A program made the position numbers and the translations under genes. From positions 1 through 64,000 of the forward strand of contig NZ_AODL01000004.1 in NCBI RefSeq assembly GCF_000525995.1: 64,000 nt of DNA, in the 5' to 3' direction. Shown one piece after another: positions 18,697-29,509 of this stretch; the stretch's first letter is position 1; each line of letters begins with the position of its first letter. The notes under the pieces are model-generated. The model saw only the letters and a list, made by a program, of their open reading frames with translations, had not been told where the DNA came from and ran no database searches. This DNA comes from Paenilisteria riparia FSL S10-1204 (GTDB taxonomy: Bacteria; Bacillota; Bacilli; Lactobacillales; Listeriaceae).

Positions 18697-18705
18697 TGTT
18701 ATAAT
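18697..18705 (+). promoter_or_regulatory. Extended -10 promoter of rarA
   Basis: TGT directly followed by TATAAT at 18700-18705, 50 bases before the rarA start. There is no good -35; the spacer region is occupied by the LexA-like palindrome. Confidence 0.6.
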
Positions 18706-18755
18706 AAGAGGCTAGAGAGTCTACTTAATTCAGTGAAGTGCGGAGGAATGTTGTT

Positions 18756-20033
18756 ATGGCTATTCAACCACTAGCTTATCGTATGAGGCCGAAGTCGCTT
18801 GATGATATTGTTGGGCAGACACATTTGGTTGGGAAAGACAAGATTATATATCGAATGGTGAAGGCGAAGCAATTGTCTTCAATGATTTTATATGGACCGC
18901 CTGGTATTGGGAAAACATCAATTGCTAGTGCGATTGCAGGAAGTACGAAATATGCGTTTCGGATGTTGAATGCGGTAACTAATAATAAGAAGGATTTGGA
19001 GATTGTTGCGGCGGAGGCGAAGATGAGCGGGACGGTTATTTTGCTTTTGGATGAGGTACATCGTTTGGACAAGCCGAAACAAGATTTTTTATTACCGCAT
19101 TTAGAGAGTGGCCAGATTATTTTGATTGGGGCAACGACGAGTAATCCGTATATTGCGATTAACCCAGCGATTCGGAGTCGGACGCAGATTTTCGAGCTAA
19201 AGCCATTATCGGTGGAAGATATTGCGTTAACAATGGAGCGGGCGCTTGCCGATTCAGAGCGCGGACTAGGGACGTACGATGTCGTGTTGGATTCGGATGC
19301 GAAGACGCACTTGGCGACGGCTAGCAATGGCGATGTCAGAAGTGCGCTGAATGCATTGGAACTTGCGGTGATTTCATCAGAGCCAGATGCAGAAGGTAAC
19401 ATTCATGTGACGTTAGAAGTCGCCGAGGAGTGTCTGCAACGCAAGAGTTTGGCGCATGATAAGGATGGGGATGCGCATTATGATGTTTTGAGCGCTTTTC
19501 AAAAATCTGTTCGTGGAAGTGATGTGAATGCGGCGTTGCATTATATGGGGCGCCTTATTGAGGCTGGCGATTTGGTTAGCATTAGCCGGCGTTTATTAGT
19601 GATGGCTTATGAGGATGTGGGACTTGCAAATCCGCAAGCTGCAACGCATACGTTATCAGCGATTCAGACGGCGGAGAAAATCGGTTTTCCAGAAGCACGG
19701 ATTCCGCTTGCTAATGCGGTCATTGAGTTATGTTTATCACCGAAATCCAATTCTGCTATCAGTGCGATTGATGCAGCGCTGGCAGATATTCGGGCGGGTC
19801 AAAGTGGTGAAGTTCCGGATCATCTGCGAGACGGTCATTATTCTGGCGCGAAGGAGCTTGGTAGGGCGCTTGATTATAAATACCCGCATAGTTATGAGAG
19901 CGCATGGGTGGATCAGCAGTATTTACCAGATCGTTTATTGAAAGCGAAGTATTATGAACCGAGGCTGACGTCGAAATATGAACAGACGATTGCTGGGGTA
20001 TATGAGAAGATTAATAGTAATAAAAAGGAATAG
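18756..20033 (+). CDS. rarA: Replication-associated recombination ATPase RarA (MgsA)
   Basis: AAA+ ATPase related to clamp loaders that acts at stalled replication forks. 425 residues from ATG 18756, with CGGAGGA 8 bases upstream; the open frame starts 18 bases earlier. Walker A GPPGIGKTS is near residue 49, Walker B LLLDEVHRLDK near 97, sensor region GATTSNPY near 125, and the C-terminal tetramerisation domain contains YEDVGLANPQA. It is monocistronic by position, followed by the 6S RNA gene. Confidence 0.96.
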   Translation: MAIQPLAYRMRPKSLDDIVGQTHLVGKDKIIYRMVKAKQLSSMILYGPPGIGKTSIASAIAGSTKYAFRMLNAVTNNKKDLEIVAAEAKMSGTVILLLDEVHRLDKPKQDFLLPHLESGQIILIGATTSNPYIAINPAIRSRTQIFELKPLSVEDIALTMERALADSERGLGTYDVVLDSDAKTHLATASNGDVRSALNALELAVISSEPDAEGNIHVTLEVAEECLQRKSLAHDKDGDAHYDVLSAFQKSVRGSDVNAALHYMGRLIEAGDLVSISRRLLVMAYEDVGLANPQAATHTLSAIQTAEKIGFPEARIPLANAVIELCLSPKSNSAISAIDAALADIRAGQSGEVPDHLRDGHYSGAKELGRALDYKYPHSYESAWVDQQYLPDRLLKAKYYEPRLTSKYEQTIAGVYEKINSNKKE

Positions 20034-20111
20034 AACGCTTACAATTGGTTGTCTTTGTACATCATTCGTAAAAGAAGTTACACATTTTTCGCGATTTTAA
20101 AGTCTTCCAAA

Positions 20112-20140
20112 TTGAAATATCCATATTTTTATGATATTCT
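20112..20140 (+). promoter_or_regulatory. Promoter of the 6S RNA gene
   Basis: TTGAAA (20112-20117), a 17-base spacer, and TATTCT (20135-20140). It predicts a start near 20147, exactly where the closing stem of the RNA begins. Confidence 0.65.
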
Positions 20141-20146
20141 TAGGTC

Positions 20147-20350
20147 AATAAAGGAACCCTAATGTATGCGTTATGGTGCCAATATTATTGAACCGAACAA
20201 TTTGATCTACCTAGGGAGCTTAAGTTCGAGCGTGGCGCACATGCCCTTACACGGGGACTTGTAAGACGTTAGACAGGGCACCCACCTGCTGTCTTGATAG
20301 CGGGTTCAAACAATGGTATCAAAGGACGGTACGATTGGGGCTCCTTTATT
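20147..20350 (+). ncRNA. ssrS: 6S RNA
   Basis: About 204 bases with the 6S layout. The ends pair in a long closing stem (AATAAAGGAACCCT near 20148 with GGGGCTCCTTTATT ending 20350). An internal region around 20240-20310 carries GGGCACCCACCTGC and GCGGGTTCAA, as in Firmicutes 6S RNAs, flanking a large bulge. The RNA mimics an open promoter and binds sigma-70-type RNA polymerase. It lies between rarA and the cysteine desulfurase with its own promoter. Recognition is from memory of the family. Confidence 0.8.
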
Positions 20351-20549
20351 ATGAATTAGCGATAACAGTGCTTCGGTTTGTGAACGGTCTATGACTGTTT
20401 GCAAAGATGAGGTGCTTTTTTTATGGGTATTTGTGAACATACGTACTGGTTCTTTGCTTTCGGGCGTATTTCTTGCTAAAATGGGATGTGTTACAAAAAT
20501 GATTTTTAAAGGCTGAAATTCAGTTTTTTAAATAGAAAGAAGCGATTTT

Positions 20550-21692
20550 ATGGAACGTGTATACTTGGATCATGCAGCAACTAGCCCAGTTCATCCTGAG
20601 GTTGTGCAGGCAATGTTGGCTAGTTTCACGAATAATTATGGGAATCCCTCTAGCATTCATTATGCGGGGAGAGAGGCAAGGAAGTCACTGGATGAAGCGC
20701 GGGCCATTGTGGCGCAGAGTATTCAGGCTGATGAGCGAGAGATTGTGTTTACAAGTGGCGGCACGGAAGGTGATAATATTGCGCTGATTGGTGCGGCGCT
20801 GGCGAACAAGGAGCATGGTACGCATATTATTACGACGGCGATTGAGCATCCAGCGGTACTTGAGACGTGTAAATATTTAGAGACGCAAGGCTTTATGGTG
20901 ACGTATTTGCCTGTGGATAGTGATGGCGTGATTTCGCTTGCGGATTTTGATGCGGCACTTACGGATGAGACGGTGCTTGTTTCTGTGATGTATGGAAATA
21001 ACGAGATTGGCTCATTACAGCCGATTCGAGAGATTGGTGAGCGTTTGGCGAATCATACGGCGCTTTTTCATACGGATGCGGTGCAGGCGTTTGGGATGTT
21101 TGATATGGATGTAACGCAGCTTGGTGTGGATTTGTTGACGGTGACGGCGCATAAGATTAATGGGCCGCGTGGGATTGGCTTTTTATACGTGAAGAATGGC
21201 GTGAATTTAGTATATCCGTTTCATGGTGGTGAGCAGGAGCGCAAGCGTCGGGCTGGGACGGAGAATTTGTCGGGGATTAGCGGTCTCGCGGAGGCTGTAC
21301 GGATTGCACAGGAGTCAAGAAAGCAGAAACGGTCGGATTTTATGGAGTATAAGCAAGTGTTCGTTGATACTTTTGAGGAGGCAGGAATTGTTTTTGAGGT
21401 GAATGGAAAGCTTCGGCATAGTTTGCCACATGTAATGAATGTGCGCTTTCCTGGTGTTTCAGTGGAGCAGTTGTTGATGAATTTGGACATGGAAGGAATT
21501 GCTGTTTCTAGTGGTTCTGCTTGTACAGCGGGCACGGTAGATCCTTCGCATGTACTCGTTGCATTGTTTGGTGAAGACCATGATGGCGTGCGCGAGTCTA
21601 TTCGAATTAGTTTTGGTCTTGGAAACACGTATGAGGAAATGGAACAAGTAGCAGCAGAAATTGTAAAAGTTGTAGAACGACTTCGTAAATAA
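20550..21692 (+). CDS. Cysteine desulfurase (NifS/IscS family, YrvO type)
   Basis: PLP enzyme that takes sulfur from cysteine. 380 residues: PLP-binding SGGTEGDN near residue 69, HTDAVQAFG near 174, the Schiff-base Lys at 202 in TAHKINGPRG, and the catalytic Cys at 325 in SSGSACTAG. It lies 18 bases before mnmA, and in Bacillus the equivalent YrvO supplies sulfur directly to MnmA for U34 thiolation of tRNA, so that role is likely here. It lies about 200 bases after the 6S RNA; nothing recognisable is in that gap. Confidence 0.95.
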   Translation: MERVYLDHAATSPVHPEVVQAMLASFTNNYGNPSSIHYAGREARKSLDEARAIVAQSIQADEREIVFTSGGTEGDNIALIGAALANKEHGTHIITTAIEHPAVLETCKYLETQGFMVTYLPVDSDGVISLADFDAALTDETVLVSVMYGNNEIGSLQPIREIGERLANHTALFHTDAVQAFGMFDMDVTQLGVDLLTVTAHKINGPRGIGFLYVKNGVNLVYPFHGGEQERKRRAGTENLSGISGLAEAVRIAQESRKQKRSDFMEYKQVFVDTFEEAGIVFEVNGKLRHSLPHVMNVRFPGVSVEQLLMNLDMEGIAVSSGSACTAGTVDPSHVLVALFGEDHDGVRESIRISFGLGNTYEEMEQVAAEIVKVVERLRK

Positions 21693-21698
21693 ATGTGA

Positions 21699-22820
<1,122 letters not shown>

Positions 22821-22830
22821 TGACTAGAAA

Positions 22831-22873
22831 AGAGTTTGGGTAACGGGACGCTGGTTTCCCAGGCTCTTTTTTT
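22831..22873 (+). terminator. Intrinsic terminator after mnmA
   Basis: Ten-base-pair stem AGAGTTTGGG / CCCAGGCTCT with two G-T pairs and a run of seven T, starting 10 bases after the mnmA stop. Confidence 0.8.
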
Positions 22874-22889
22874 AGAAATGAGGATATGT

Positions 22890-23615
22890 ATGAAAAAGAC
22901 GCTTTGGATTGTATTGGTAGTTTTGATTTTAGCGATTGGGGGCAGTTATTTTTATTTTAATACGTCACCGAGTAATTTTGCGGAAGAGGCTGGGAATTCG
23001 ACGAAGCAAGTGGATGTCGTGGACGATAGTGGCTTCTTGATGTTTACGCCGTTAAATCAAGATGTGAAGGAAAGTGTGATTTTTTATCCAGGTGCGTTTA
23101 TTGATGCACTGAGTTATGCTCCGATGGCGAAAGGGCTTGCGGATGCTGGGTATAAAGTGTATATTGCGGAAATGCCGATGGATTTGGCTGTTTTTGGGAA
23201 GAATAAGGCGGCGGATATTGTAGATACGAATACGGATGAACATTTCGTGATTGGTGGACATTCACTTGGTGGTGCTATGGCAGCGCGATTTGCGCATGAC
23301 AATATGGCGGATTTGGACGGGATTTTCTTTTTGGCAAGTTATGCGGATGAGAAAGGTTCCCTTGCAAAAGCGAATTTTCCGGCGTTATCGATTACAGCGA
23401 CTCGTGATGGTGTGTTGAACTGGGATACGTATAACAAAAACAAGAAATACTTACCGGAAAACACGACGTTTGTCTCGATTAAAGGTGGGAATCACGCTCA
23501 ATTTGGCGCGTATGGAAAACAAAATGGCGATAACGATGCGACGATTAGCGTGACAAAGCAAACAGAGGAGACCGTGACGGCTATAAAAGATTGGCTGGCG
23601 CTTGCGGTAAAATAG
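22890..23615 (+). CDS. Membrane-anchored alpha/beta hydrolase
   Basis: 241 residues from ATG 22890. An N-terminal helix (4-22) anchors or exports it. The rest is an alpha/beta hydrolase of the AB-hydrolase_5 type: nucleophile elbow GGHSLGGA near residue 128, an acid candidate in TATRDGV near 173, and the His in GGNHAQFG near 203. The substrate is unknown; the extracytoplasmic location suggests an envelope or exogenous ester. It is followed 6 bases later by the TPR gene. Confidence 0.85.
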   Translation: MKKTLWIVLVVLILAIGGSYFYFNTSPSNFAEEAGNSTKQVDVVDDSGFLMFTPLNQDVKESVIFYPGAFIDALSYAPMAKGLADAGYKVYIAEMPMDLAVFGKNKAADIVDTNTDEHFVIGGHSLGGAMAARFAHDNMADLDGIFFLASYADEKGSLAKANFPALSITATRDGVLNWDTYNKNKKYLPENTTFVSIKGGNHAQFGAYGKQNGDNDATISVTKQTEETVTAIKDWLALAVK

Positions 23616-23621
23616 GAGGAA

Positions 23622-24296
23622 ATGAACGTGGATAAAAATGCACAAGGTATTGAGGCAATGCAAAATAATGATTTGGAGACAGCGGTACGACTTTTCACAG
23701 AAGTGATTGAAGAGCATCCGAATGATCCGGTAGGTTTTATTAATTTTGGGAACGTTTTGTTATCTATGGATGATTTTGAACGTGCAGAGCGGTTTTTTGA
23801 GCGTGGGATTGAGCTTGATCCGAAGGCTTCTGCGGCGTATTATAGTTTAGGAAATTTGTATTATGTGTTGGAGCGCTATCAGGATGCGGCGAAGCAATTT
23901 GAACAGGCGATTGCAACGGGGCTTGAATCGGCGGATGTTTATTTTATGATTGGTATGAGTTTTATGCAGATGGAAGAGTCGCGCCTTGCGATTCCTTATT
24001 TGCTTCGTGCTGTGGAATTGGCGCCGGATGATGTAGAAGCGGCTTTCCAATACGGGATCGCTCTTGCGAAGTCGGATATGTTTGAAGAGGCCATTGCGGC
24101 ACTTGAGAATGTCTTGATGCTAAAACCGAACGATGCGGATGCGCTATACAATATTGGTGCGGCTTATCTGGCGTGGCAGGGGGATTTGGTAGTCGGTAAA
24201 AGTTACTTTGAAAAAGCGGTGGAAAGTGACGCGAATCATGAATTAGCGGCGAATGCATTGGCGGCGATTCAAGATTTAGAAGCTAGCGGAAATTAG
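23622..24296 (+). CDS. TPR-repeat protein
   Basis: 224 soluble residues made of about five to six tetratricopeptide repeats (for example NDPVGFINFGNVLLSM and SAAYYSLGNLYYVLER), a protein-protein interaction scaffold. AGGAGG precedes the ATG. It lies between the hydrolase and recD2, 30 bases upstream of the latter; the same TPR gene precedes recD2 in other Listeria and Bacillus (YrrB). Its partner is not known to me. Confidence 0.88.
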   Translation: MNVDKNAQGIEAMQNNDLETAVRLFTEVIEEHPNDPVGFINFGNVLLSMDDFERAERFFERGIELDPKASAAYYSLGNLYYVLERYQDAAKQFEQAIATGLESADVYFMIGMSFMQMEESRLAIPYLLRAVELAPDDVEAAFQYGIALAKSDMFEEAIAALENVLMLKPNDADALYNIGAAYLAWQGDLVVGKSYFEKAVESDANHELAANALAAIQDLEASGN

Positions 24297-24326
24297 AAAA
24301 AAGAGTAGACGGAAGGTGGTGGGAAA

Positions 24327-26720
24327 ATGGACACGCAAGAAACGTTGGGATTGCTAGGCGAGAACGAAGAATTGTACATGAAAGGACTCGTGATGTCGAC
24401 GATTTTTCATAATAGTGAAAACTTGTTTTCTGTTGTGCGGATTCAAGTGCAAGATACGAATACGACGTGGGACGAGAAGGACATTGTGGTGACTGGCTTT
24501 TTTCCCGCCCTTCATGAGCAAGAGGTGTACATATTTCATGGGAAACTGATGGATCACGCCAAATTTGGACAGCAGTTTAAAGCGGACCGATTTAAAAAGG
24601 ACATACCGCAAACAAAACAAGGCGTTGTGCAATATTTGTCTGGCGAACTTTTTAAGGGAGTTGGTAAGAAGACGGCGGAACGGATTGTGGATACGCTTGG
24701 CGAGGACGCGATTAGTCGTATTTTGAGTGATCCTAGTTTGCTACAAACGGTGCCGCGGTTGCCGCTTGAGACGGCGGAGAATTTGTTGGATTCGCTTCGT
24801 GAGAATCAAGGTTTGGAACATATTATGGTGAGTCTGAATGATTATGGTTTTGGACCACAGCTTTCAATGAAAATTTTTCAGGCGTATAAGCAGGATACGT
24901 TGAATGTGCTGGAGGGCAATCCTTATAAGCTGATTGAAGATGTGAAGGGGATTGGTTTTAACCGGGCGGATGAGTTGGGACGCAAGCTTGGGCTTGGCGG
25001 GAACCATTATGCGCGGTTGCAGGCGGCGATTTTGTACATGTTGGAGCAGGAGTCGTTGCAGCAAGGGAATGTGTTTATGGAGCGGGAAGTGTTGCTGGAA
25101 TCGGTGACGCAGTTGCTGGAAAACAGTGAACCGATTCGGATTGAGCAGGAGGAACTTGTGAAGCAATTGTCGGCGCTTGAGGAAGATATGAAGGTGATGA
25201 CGGAGAACACGCGGGTGTATTTGCCTTCGCTTTATTTTGCGGAGTCTGGATTTGCGGCGCATGTGAAGCGAATGATGAAGCAGAAGCATTACGAGGATCT
25301 TTTTCCAAAATCGGAGTTTTATATTGCGCTTGGTGAGCTGGAGGAACGGATTGGGGTTTCTTACGGGGAAACGCAGAAGGTTGCGCTTGAAAAGGCCTTG
25401 ATGTCTCCGATGTTGATTTTGACTGGTGGGCCAGGTACAGGGAAAACGACAGTTATTAAAGGGATTGTGGAGCTTTATGCTGAGCTTAACGGTGTTAATT
25501 TGGACCCGATGTCGTATAAGGATGGGCAGAAGTTACCGATTTTGCTAGCTGCGCCAACAGGACGTGCGGCGAAACGAATGACGGAATCAACGGGGCTTCC
25601 AGCGATGACGATTCATCGTTTGCTGGGAATGAACGGGCAAGAGCAGTTGGATGATGATAACGAGCGTTCCATTGAAGGAAAGTTGCTCATTATTGATGAG
25701 ATGTCGATGGTCGATATTTGGCTGGCGAATCAGCTTTTCCGGGCCTTGCCGGCGAGCATGCAAGTCATTTTAGTTGGAGACCAAGATCAGTTGCCTTCTG
25801 TAGGACCAGGCCAAGTTTTGAAAGATATGTTGCGTTCGCAGGAAATTCCGACGGTGGAGTTAACGGATATTTATCGTCAAGAGGATGGTTCATCGATTAT
25901 TGAGTTGGCCCATGACATTCGTCAAGGTTTCCTACCAACGACATTCACCAAAAATAGTGCGGATCGCTCTTTCTTTCATTGTACAGTGAATCAAATCGCC
26001 GAAGTCGTTGAAAAAGTCGTGGAAAACGCGAAGAAAAAAGGATTTCGGGCAAAAGATATTCAAGTTTTGGCGCCAATGTACCGCGGGCCTGCAGGAATCG
26101 ATGTTTTAAATCGCAAAATGCAGGAGATTTTCAATGCTAATCCAGACGGAAAGCGTAAAGAAGTGAAGTTTGGTGATGCGGTTTTTCGAATTGGAGATCG
26201 GGTTTTGCAACTGGTGAATCAGCCGGAGAAAAATGTTTTCAATGGTGATTTTGGCGAGATTGTCTCGATTATTTATGCGAAGGAAAATACGGAAAAACAA
26301 GATATGGTTGTGGTGCAGTTTGATCAGACGGAGGTCGAGTATTTCAGGCAGGAATTTGGTCAGTTAACACATGCGTATTGTTGTTCAATTCATAAAGCGC
26401 AGGGCAGTGAGTTTCCAATTGTCATTTTGCCAGTGGTGCGGAGTTATTACCGGATGTTGCGACGTGATATTTTGTATACGGCGGTGACACGGAGCAAGCA
26501 ATTCTTGATTATTTGCGGGGAAGAAGACGCGTTTCGTATGGGTGTCGAGCGGATTGATGAAGAAAAGCGAAATACGACGTTGTACGAGCGACTGCTAAGC
26601 GAAGAGGAGATGTTGGCAACGGTGAGCAATCGGAAGTTATTGACGGAGGAAAATTGGGCGCAGATCGATCCGATGATTGGGATGGAAGGAATCACGCCGT
26701 TTCAATTCATGCGAGCTTGA
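24327..26720 (+). CDS. recD2: ATP-dependent 5'-3' DNA helicase RecD2
   Basis: SF1B helicase without RecBC partners, involved in fork integrity and mismatch-repair-related processes. 797 residues, normal length. An N-terminal OB-like and helix-hairpin-helix region (GVGKKTAERIVDTLG near residue 111) is followed by Walker A LTGGPGTGKTT near residue 370, Walker B IIDEMSMVD near 455, GDQDQLPSVGPGQVL near 483, and C-terminal motif V/VI with THAYCCSIHKAQGSEFP near residue 680. The rarA and recJ genes elsewhere in the window also serve fork repair. Confidence 0.96.
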   Translation: MDTQETLGLLGENEELYMKGLVMSTIFHNSENLFSVVRIQVQDTNTTWDEKDIVVTGFFPALHEQEVYIFHGKLMDHAKFGQQFKADRFKKDIPQTKQGVVQYLSGELFKGVGKKTAERIVDTLGEDAISRILSDPSLLQTVPRLPLETAENLLDSLRENQGLEHIMVSLNDYGFGPQLSMKIFQAYKQDTLNVLEGNPYKLIEDVKGIGFNRADELGRKLGLGGNHYARLQAAILYMLEQESLQQGNVFMEREVLLESVTQLLENSEPIRIEQEELVKQLSALEEDMKVMTENTRVYLPSLYFAESGFAAHVKRMMKQKHYEDLFPKSEFYIALGELEERIGVSYGETQKVALEKALMSPMLILTGGPGTGKTTVIKGIVELYAELNGVNLDPMSYKDGQKLPILLAAPTGRAAKRMTESTGLPAMTIHRLLGMNGQEQLDDDNERSIEGKLLIIDEMSMVDIWLANQLFRALPASMQVILVGDQDQLPSVGPGQVLKDMLRSQEIPTVELTDIYRQEDGSSIIELAHDIRQGFLPTTFTKNSADRSFFHCTVNQIAEVVEKVVENAKKKGFRAKDIQVLAPMYRGPAGIDVLNRKMQEIFNANPDGKRKEVKFGDAVFRIGDRVLQLVNQPEKNVFNGDFGEIVSIIYAKENTEKQDMVVVQFDQTEVEYFRQEFGQLTHAYCCSIHKAQGSEFPIVILPVVRSYYRMLRRDILYTAVTRSKQFLIICGEEDAFRMGVERIDEEKRNTTLYERLLSEEEMLATVSNRKLLTEENWAQIDPMIGMEGITPFQFMRA

Positions 26721-26734
26721 ATAGGAGTCTAAAT

Positions 26735-27091
26735 ATGAAAATAATAAAATTACAGAACGAGGAAATTGCACGAATTGTAAGTGATGAAGTATCAATTAAG
26801 GATACACAAACATTGCTTGATATCGTTATGGGCGTGCAATATGAAACTGGATATCGTCAAATTATCGTGGACAAAGCTACTATTTTAGAAGCTTTCTTTG
26901 ATCTCAAAACAAAATTATTAGGCGAGGCATTTCAAAAATTAGTAATATATCAACAACGACTTGCCATTATTGGTGATTATTCTAGTTATGTTAGCAAGAG
27001 CTGGCAAGATTATATGTTCGAGAGTAATAAGGGGAATAATGTGTATTTTGTTGCGACAGAGCTGGAAGCTGTGGAGAAATTAAAACGATGA
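26735..27091 (+). CDS. DUF4180 domain protein
   Basis: 118 residues from ATG 26735, preceded by AGGAG. The central motif FFDLKTKLLGEAFQKL and the closing GDYSSY and ESNKGNNVYFV segments match the DUF4180 family as I remember it; no function is known to me. It lies 14 bases after recD2 and could be cotranscribed with it. It ends at a clear terminator. Confidence 0.75.
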   Translation: MKIIKLQNEEIARIVSDEVSIKDTQTLLDIVMGVQYETGYRQIIVDKATILEAFFDLKTKLLGEAFQKLVIYQQRLAIIGDYSSYVSKSWQDYMFESNKGNNVYFVATELEAVEKLKR

Positions 27092-27138
27092 AAAAGAAGA
27101 TCCTCCTTTTAAAATGATAAAGGGAGAATCTTCTTTTT
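27091..27138 (+). terminator. Terminator after the DUF4180 gene
   Basis: Stem AAAAAGAAGAT-CCTCC pairing with GGGAG-AATCTTCTTTTT. It begins at the stop codon. Confidence 0.8.
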
Positions 27139-27201
27139 GTGTGGTATCTTATTTTTTTCAAGCTTTGAGGGGATAGCACTTTTAGCTAACAGATGAACGT
27201 T

Positions 27202-28633
27202 CTATAATTCTTTGTCCGTAAAGAAGGGTAGTGAGATAGTGAAAGTCGTTCCTTTATTTGGCACACTATGCACGCTAACCTCACCATCATGATAGCTAAT
27301 CAGTTGCTTCACAATCGAAAGTCCAATGCCAGATTCGCCAAACTTCGTACTCGTCCGCGACATGTCCGCTTTATAGAAACGATCCCAAATTTGCTCCACT
27401 TCGGATTCATCCATGCCAATCCCAGTGTCACTAATTTCAAAAATAGTTGCTTTATATTCCTGCTTGGCTGAAAGTGTAATCGTCCCATTCTCGGTAAACT
27501 GAATACTGTTTTTCACGATATTAATAAAGACTTGCATCAATCGATCATAGTCCGCAAAAATTTGCACAGAATCTGGCGCGTCCACAATAATTTGGTTGCC
27601 TTTATCCTCGGCTGTCAATTGCAACTGGTCTTTAATAATATCCAAAAATTCATGCGCTGTAAATGTCGTCTTATTTAGTTGAATCTGATTAGAACGAATC
27701 CGCTCATAATCCAGGTTTTCATTCACAAGCCGAGCCAAACGTCTTGCTTCCGTATCAATCAATGCAATACAACGATCCGTCTCGCTTTTCGGAATAATGT
27801 CATTCACTAAACCTTCCGTCAAACCACTAATCGTCGTAAGCGGTGTCCGCATTTCGTGAGAGACGTCCGCGATAAACTGGCGGCGGCGTTTTTCCTGACG
27901 CTCAATTTCAATGGCCGATTCTTCCAACGTTTGCGTCATCTTATTGAAATCCCCAGCAAGCGCGCCAATCTCATCAATCGAACTCTCTTTCAAACGCACA
28001 CTATAATTGCCTTTAATTACTTCCTTGGTCGCCGAACTCAATTTTCGGAACCGATTCACTTGCAGTTTGGCAATAATCGCACTCAAAATAAGGGCAATCG
28101 TAATTGAAATAAGAATCGTATAGAACACGTACCAATTAATTTTACCGATAACTTTCTCGGTACCACTAATCGGTGAAGTCAACATGATCCCACCAGCAAA
28201 TTCACCATTTTTTTCAATCGGAATACTCACGCGCGTCAACTGCTCGCTAAAACGCGTATCCATCAATGTCGAAACCGTTTTACTATCCTGTAACTCCTTC
28301 CATTCATCTGTTTTTAAACGAAAATCAGGAGGGAGAGGACGGTCATTTTTCGGATAAATAATCGCTGCCGTATCATCGAAAATTACATAATGAATATTCT
28401 TCACGCTCAAAATCTGCTGATACGTCCGCAAAATAGGGCTCGCCACTTCCTCGCTTGACATGCCTTGCACATCTTTCGCAATCTCTTCTCCGTAAGCCGT
28501 CAAATCCGCAACCTCAGACTGATACAAATAATCCTTCATAAAATGCGAAATCAACAAGCCAATCATCAAACACGCAATGAACAAAATAATAAACTGTGTC
28601 AAAAAAAAGCTGATAAAAGTATTTAAATTTCAT
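27202..28633 (-). CDS. Sensor histidine kinase (frameshifted near the start)
   Basis: Membrane sensor of the pair with the following response regulator. About 476 residues after reconstruction: two membrane helices flank a sensor domain, then HAMP, the phospho-His motif ADVSHEMRTPLTT, and an ATPase domain with NIVKNSIQF, DTGIGMD and GESGIGLSIV. ATG 28633 lies 5 bases after the regulator stop and codes for MKFKYFYQLF, but the run of eight A at 28601-28608 (T8 on the coding strand) shifts the frame; seven gives one open frame. Otherwise a TTG at 28602 must start it. It resembles Bacillus YclK. Confidence 0.88.
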
Positions 28634-28638
28634 GCGAC

Positions 28639-29334
28639 TCATTCCGTTTCATCAAATTTATAACCAACGCCCCAAATCGTATGCAAAAATGGATGCGCTT
28701 CCGTGGCGATTTTCTTGCGGAGTCGCTTAATATGCACATCTACCGTCCGCTCATCCCCGTAAAACTGATATCCCCAAACCTGCTCCAACAACTGCTCCCG
28801 TGAGAAAACCTGGCGTGGATGCTGCATTAAGAAGTATAACAAATCAAATTCCTTCGGCGTCAGCGCTTCAAGTAACTTACCTTCAAAATAAATTTCCCGC
28901 GTCTTTTTACTAATTTTGAAATAGGTTGTTTCTAATATATCATCGTCTTCTACAGCTTTTACCGACTGGCTTTGTCCTTTACGACGAGTTACGGCTTTAA
29001 TCCGCGCCATCAACGTCAGCGGGCTAAACGGCTTCGTCACATAATCATCCGCGCCAATCTCAAGACCAAGCACCTGATCGGATTCTGATTCTTTCGCCGT
29101 CAAAATAATAATCGGCACATCACTCGTCTCGCGAATTTTGTGACAAATCGTCATGCCATCCATACTTGGCAACATCAAATCAATAATCACAATATCCCAA
29201 TCGTCCTTGCCAAACGTTTCAAAACCTTCCAACCCATCATGCACAAACGTTGCGTCTATCTTTTCCTTCATAAAAAACATTTCAATCATCGTACAAACAC
29301 TGACATTATCCTCAATCATTAATAACTTCATCAT
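28639..29334 (-). CDS. OmpR-family response regulator (YclJ-like)
   Basis: 231 residues: receiver domain with acidic pocket EDN near residue 8, phospho-acceptor Asp in IIDLMLPSMDG near 52, and Lys in DYVTKPFSP near 104, followed by a winged-helix output domain with TVDVHIKRLRKKI and GVGYKF at the end. It precedes its kinase by 5 bases. The divergent ABC exporter is its most likely target, by position. The similarity to Bacillus YclJ is from memory. Confidence 0.92.
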   Translation of the reverse strand: MMKLLMIEDNVSVCTMIEMFFMKEKIDATFVHDGLEGFETFGKDDWDIVIIDLMLPSMDGMTICHKIRETSDVPIIILTAKESESDQVLGLEIGADDYVTKPFSPLTLMARIKAVTRRKGQSQSVKAVEDDDILETTYFKISKKTREIYFEGKLLEALTPKEFDLLYFLMQHPRQVFSREQLLEQVWGYQFYGDERTVDVHIKRLRKKIATEAHPFLHTIWGVGYKFDETE

Positions 29335-29509
29335 TTTTGCCTCGCTCTCATTATAGCTCTCTCTTAAAACTAGACTAAAAAGCCCTCGAAATCAAGCTAA
29401 ATAATGTTTTTCCTAAAAGTTTAAAACACCGCACACAATTTGTTCATATTTTTTTCTACACCTTACCTCTAATCTTATAAACAGAGCAAGACGAAATGGA
29501 GGAAACGAT
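29335..29509. other. Divergent regulatory region of the two-component system and exporter
   Basis: AT-rich 175-base region between the divergent regulator and the exporter permease. CCTAAAAGTTTAAAAC and CTTAAAACTAG are loosely repeated, but I see no certain operator or promoter pair. GGAGG at 29499 serves the permease. Confidence 0.35.

Noticed and set aside
20353-20549. Second small RNA or terminator after the 6S RNA
   Set aside because: A possible AACAGT / ACTGTT pair is short and not followed by a good T tract at the right place; no firm support.
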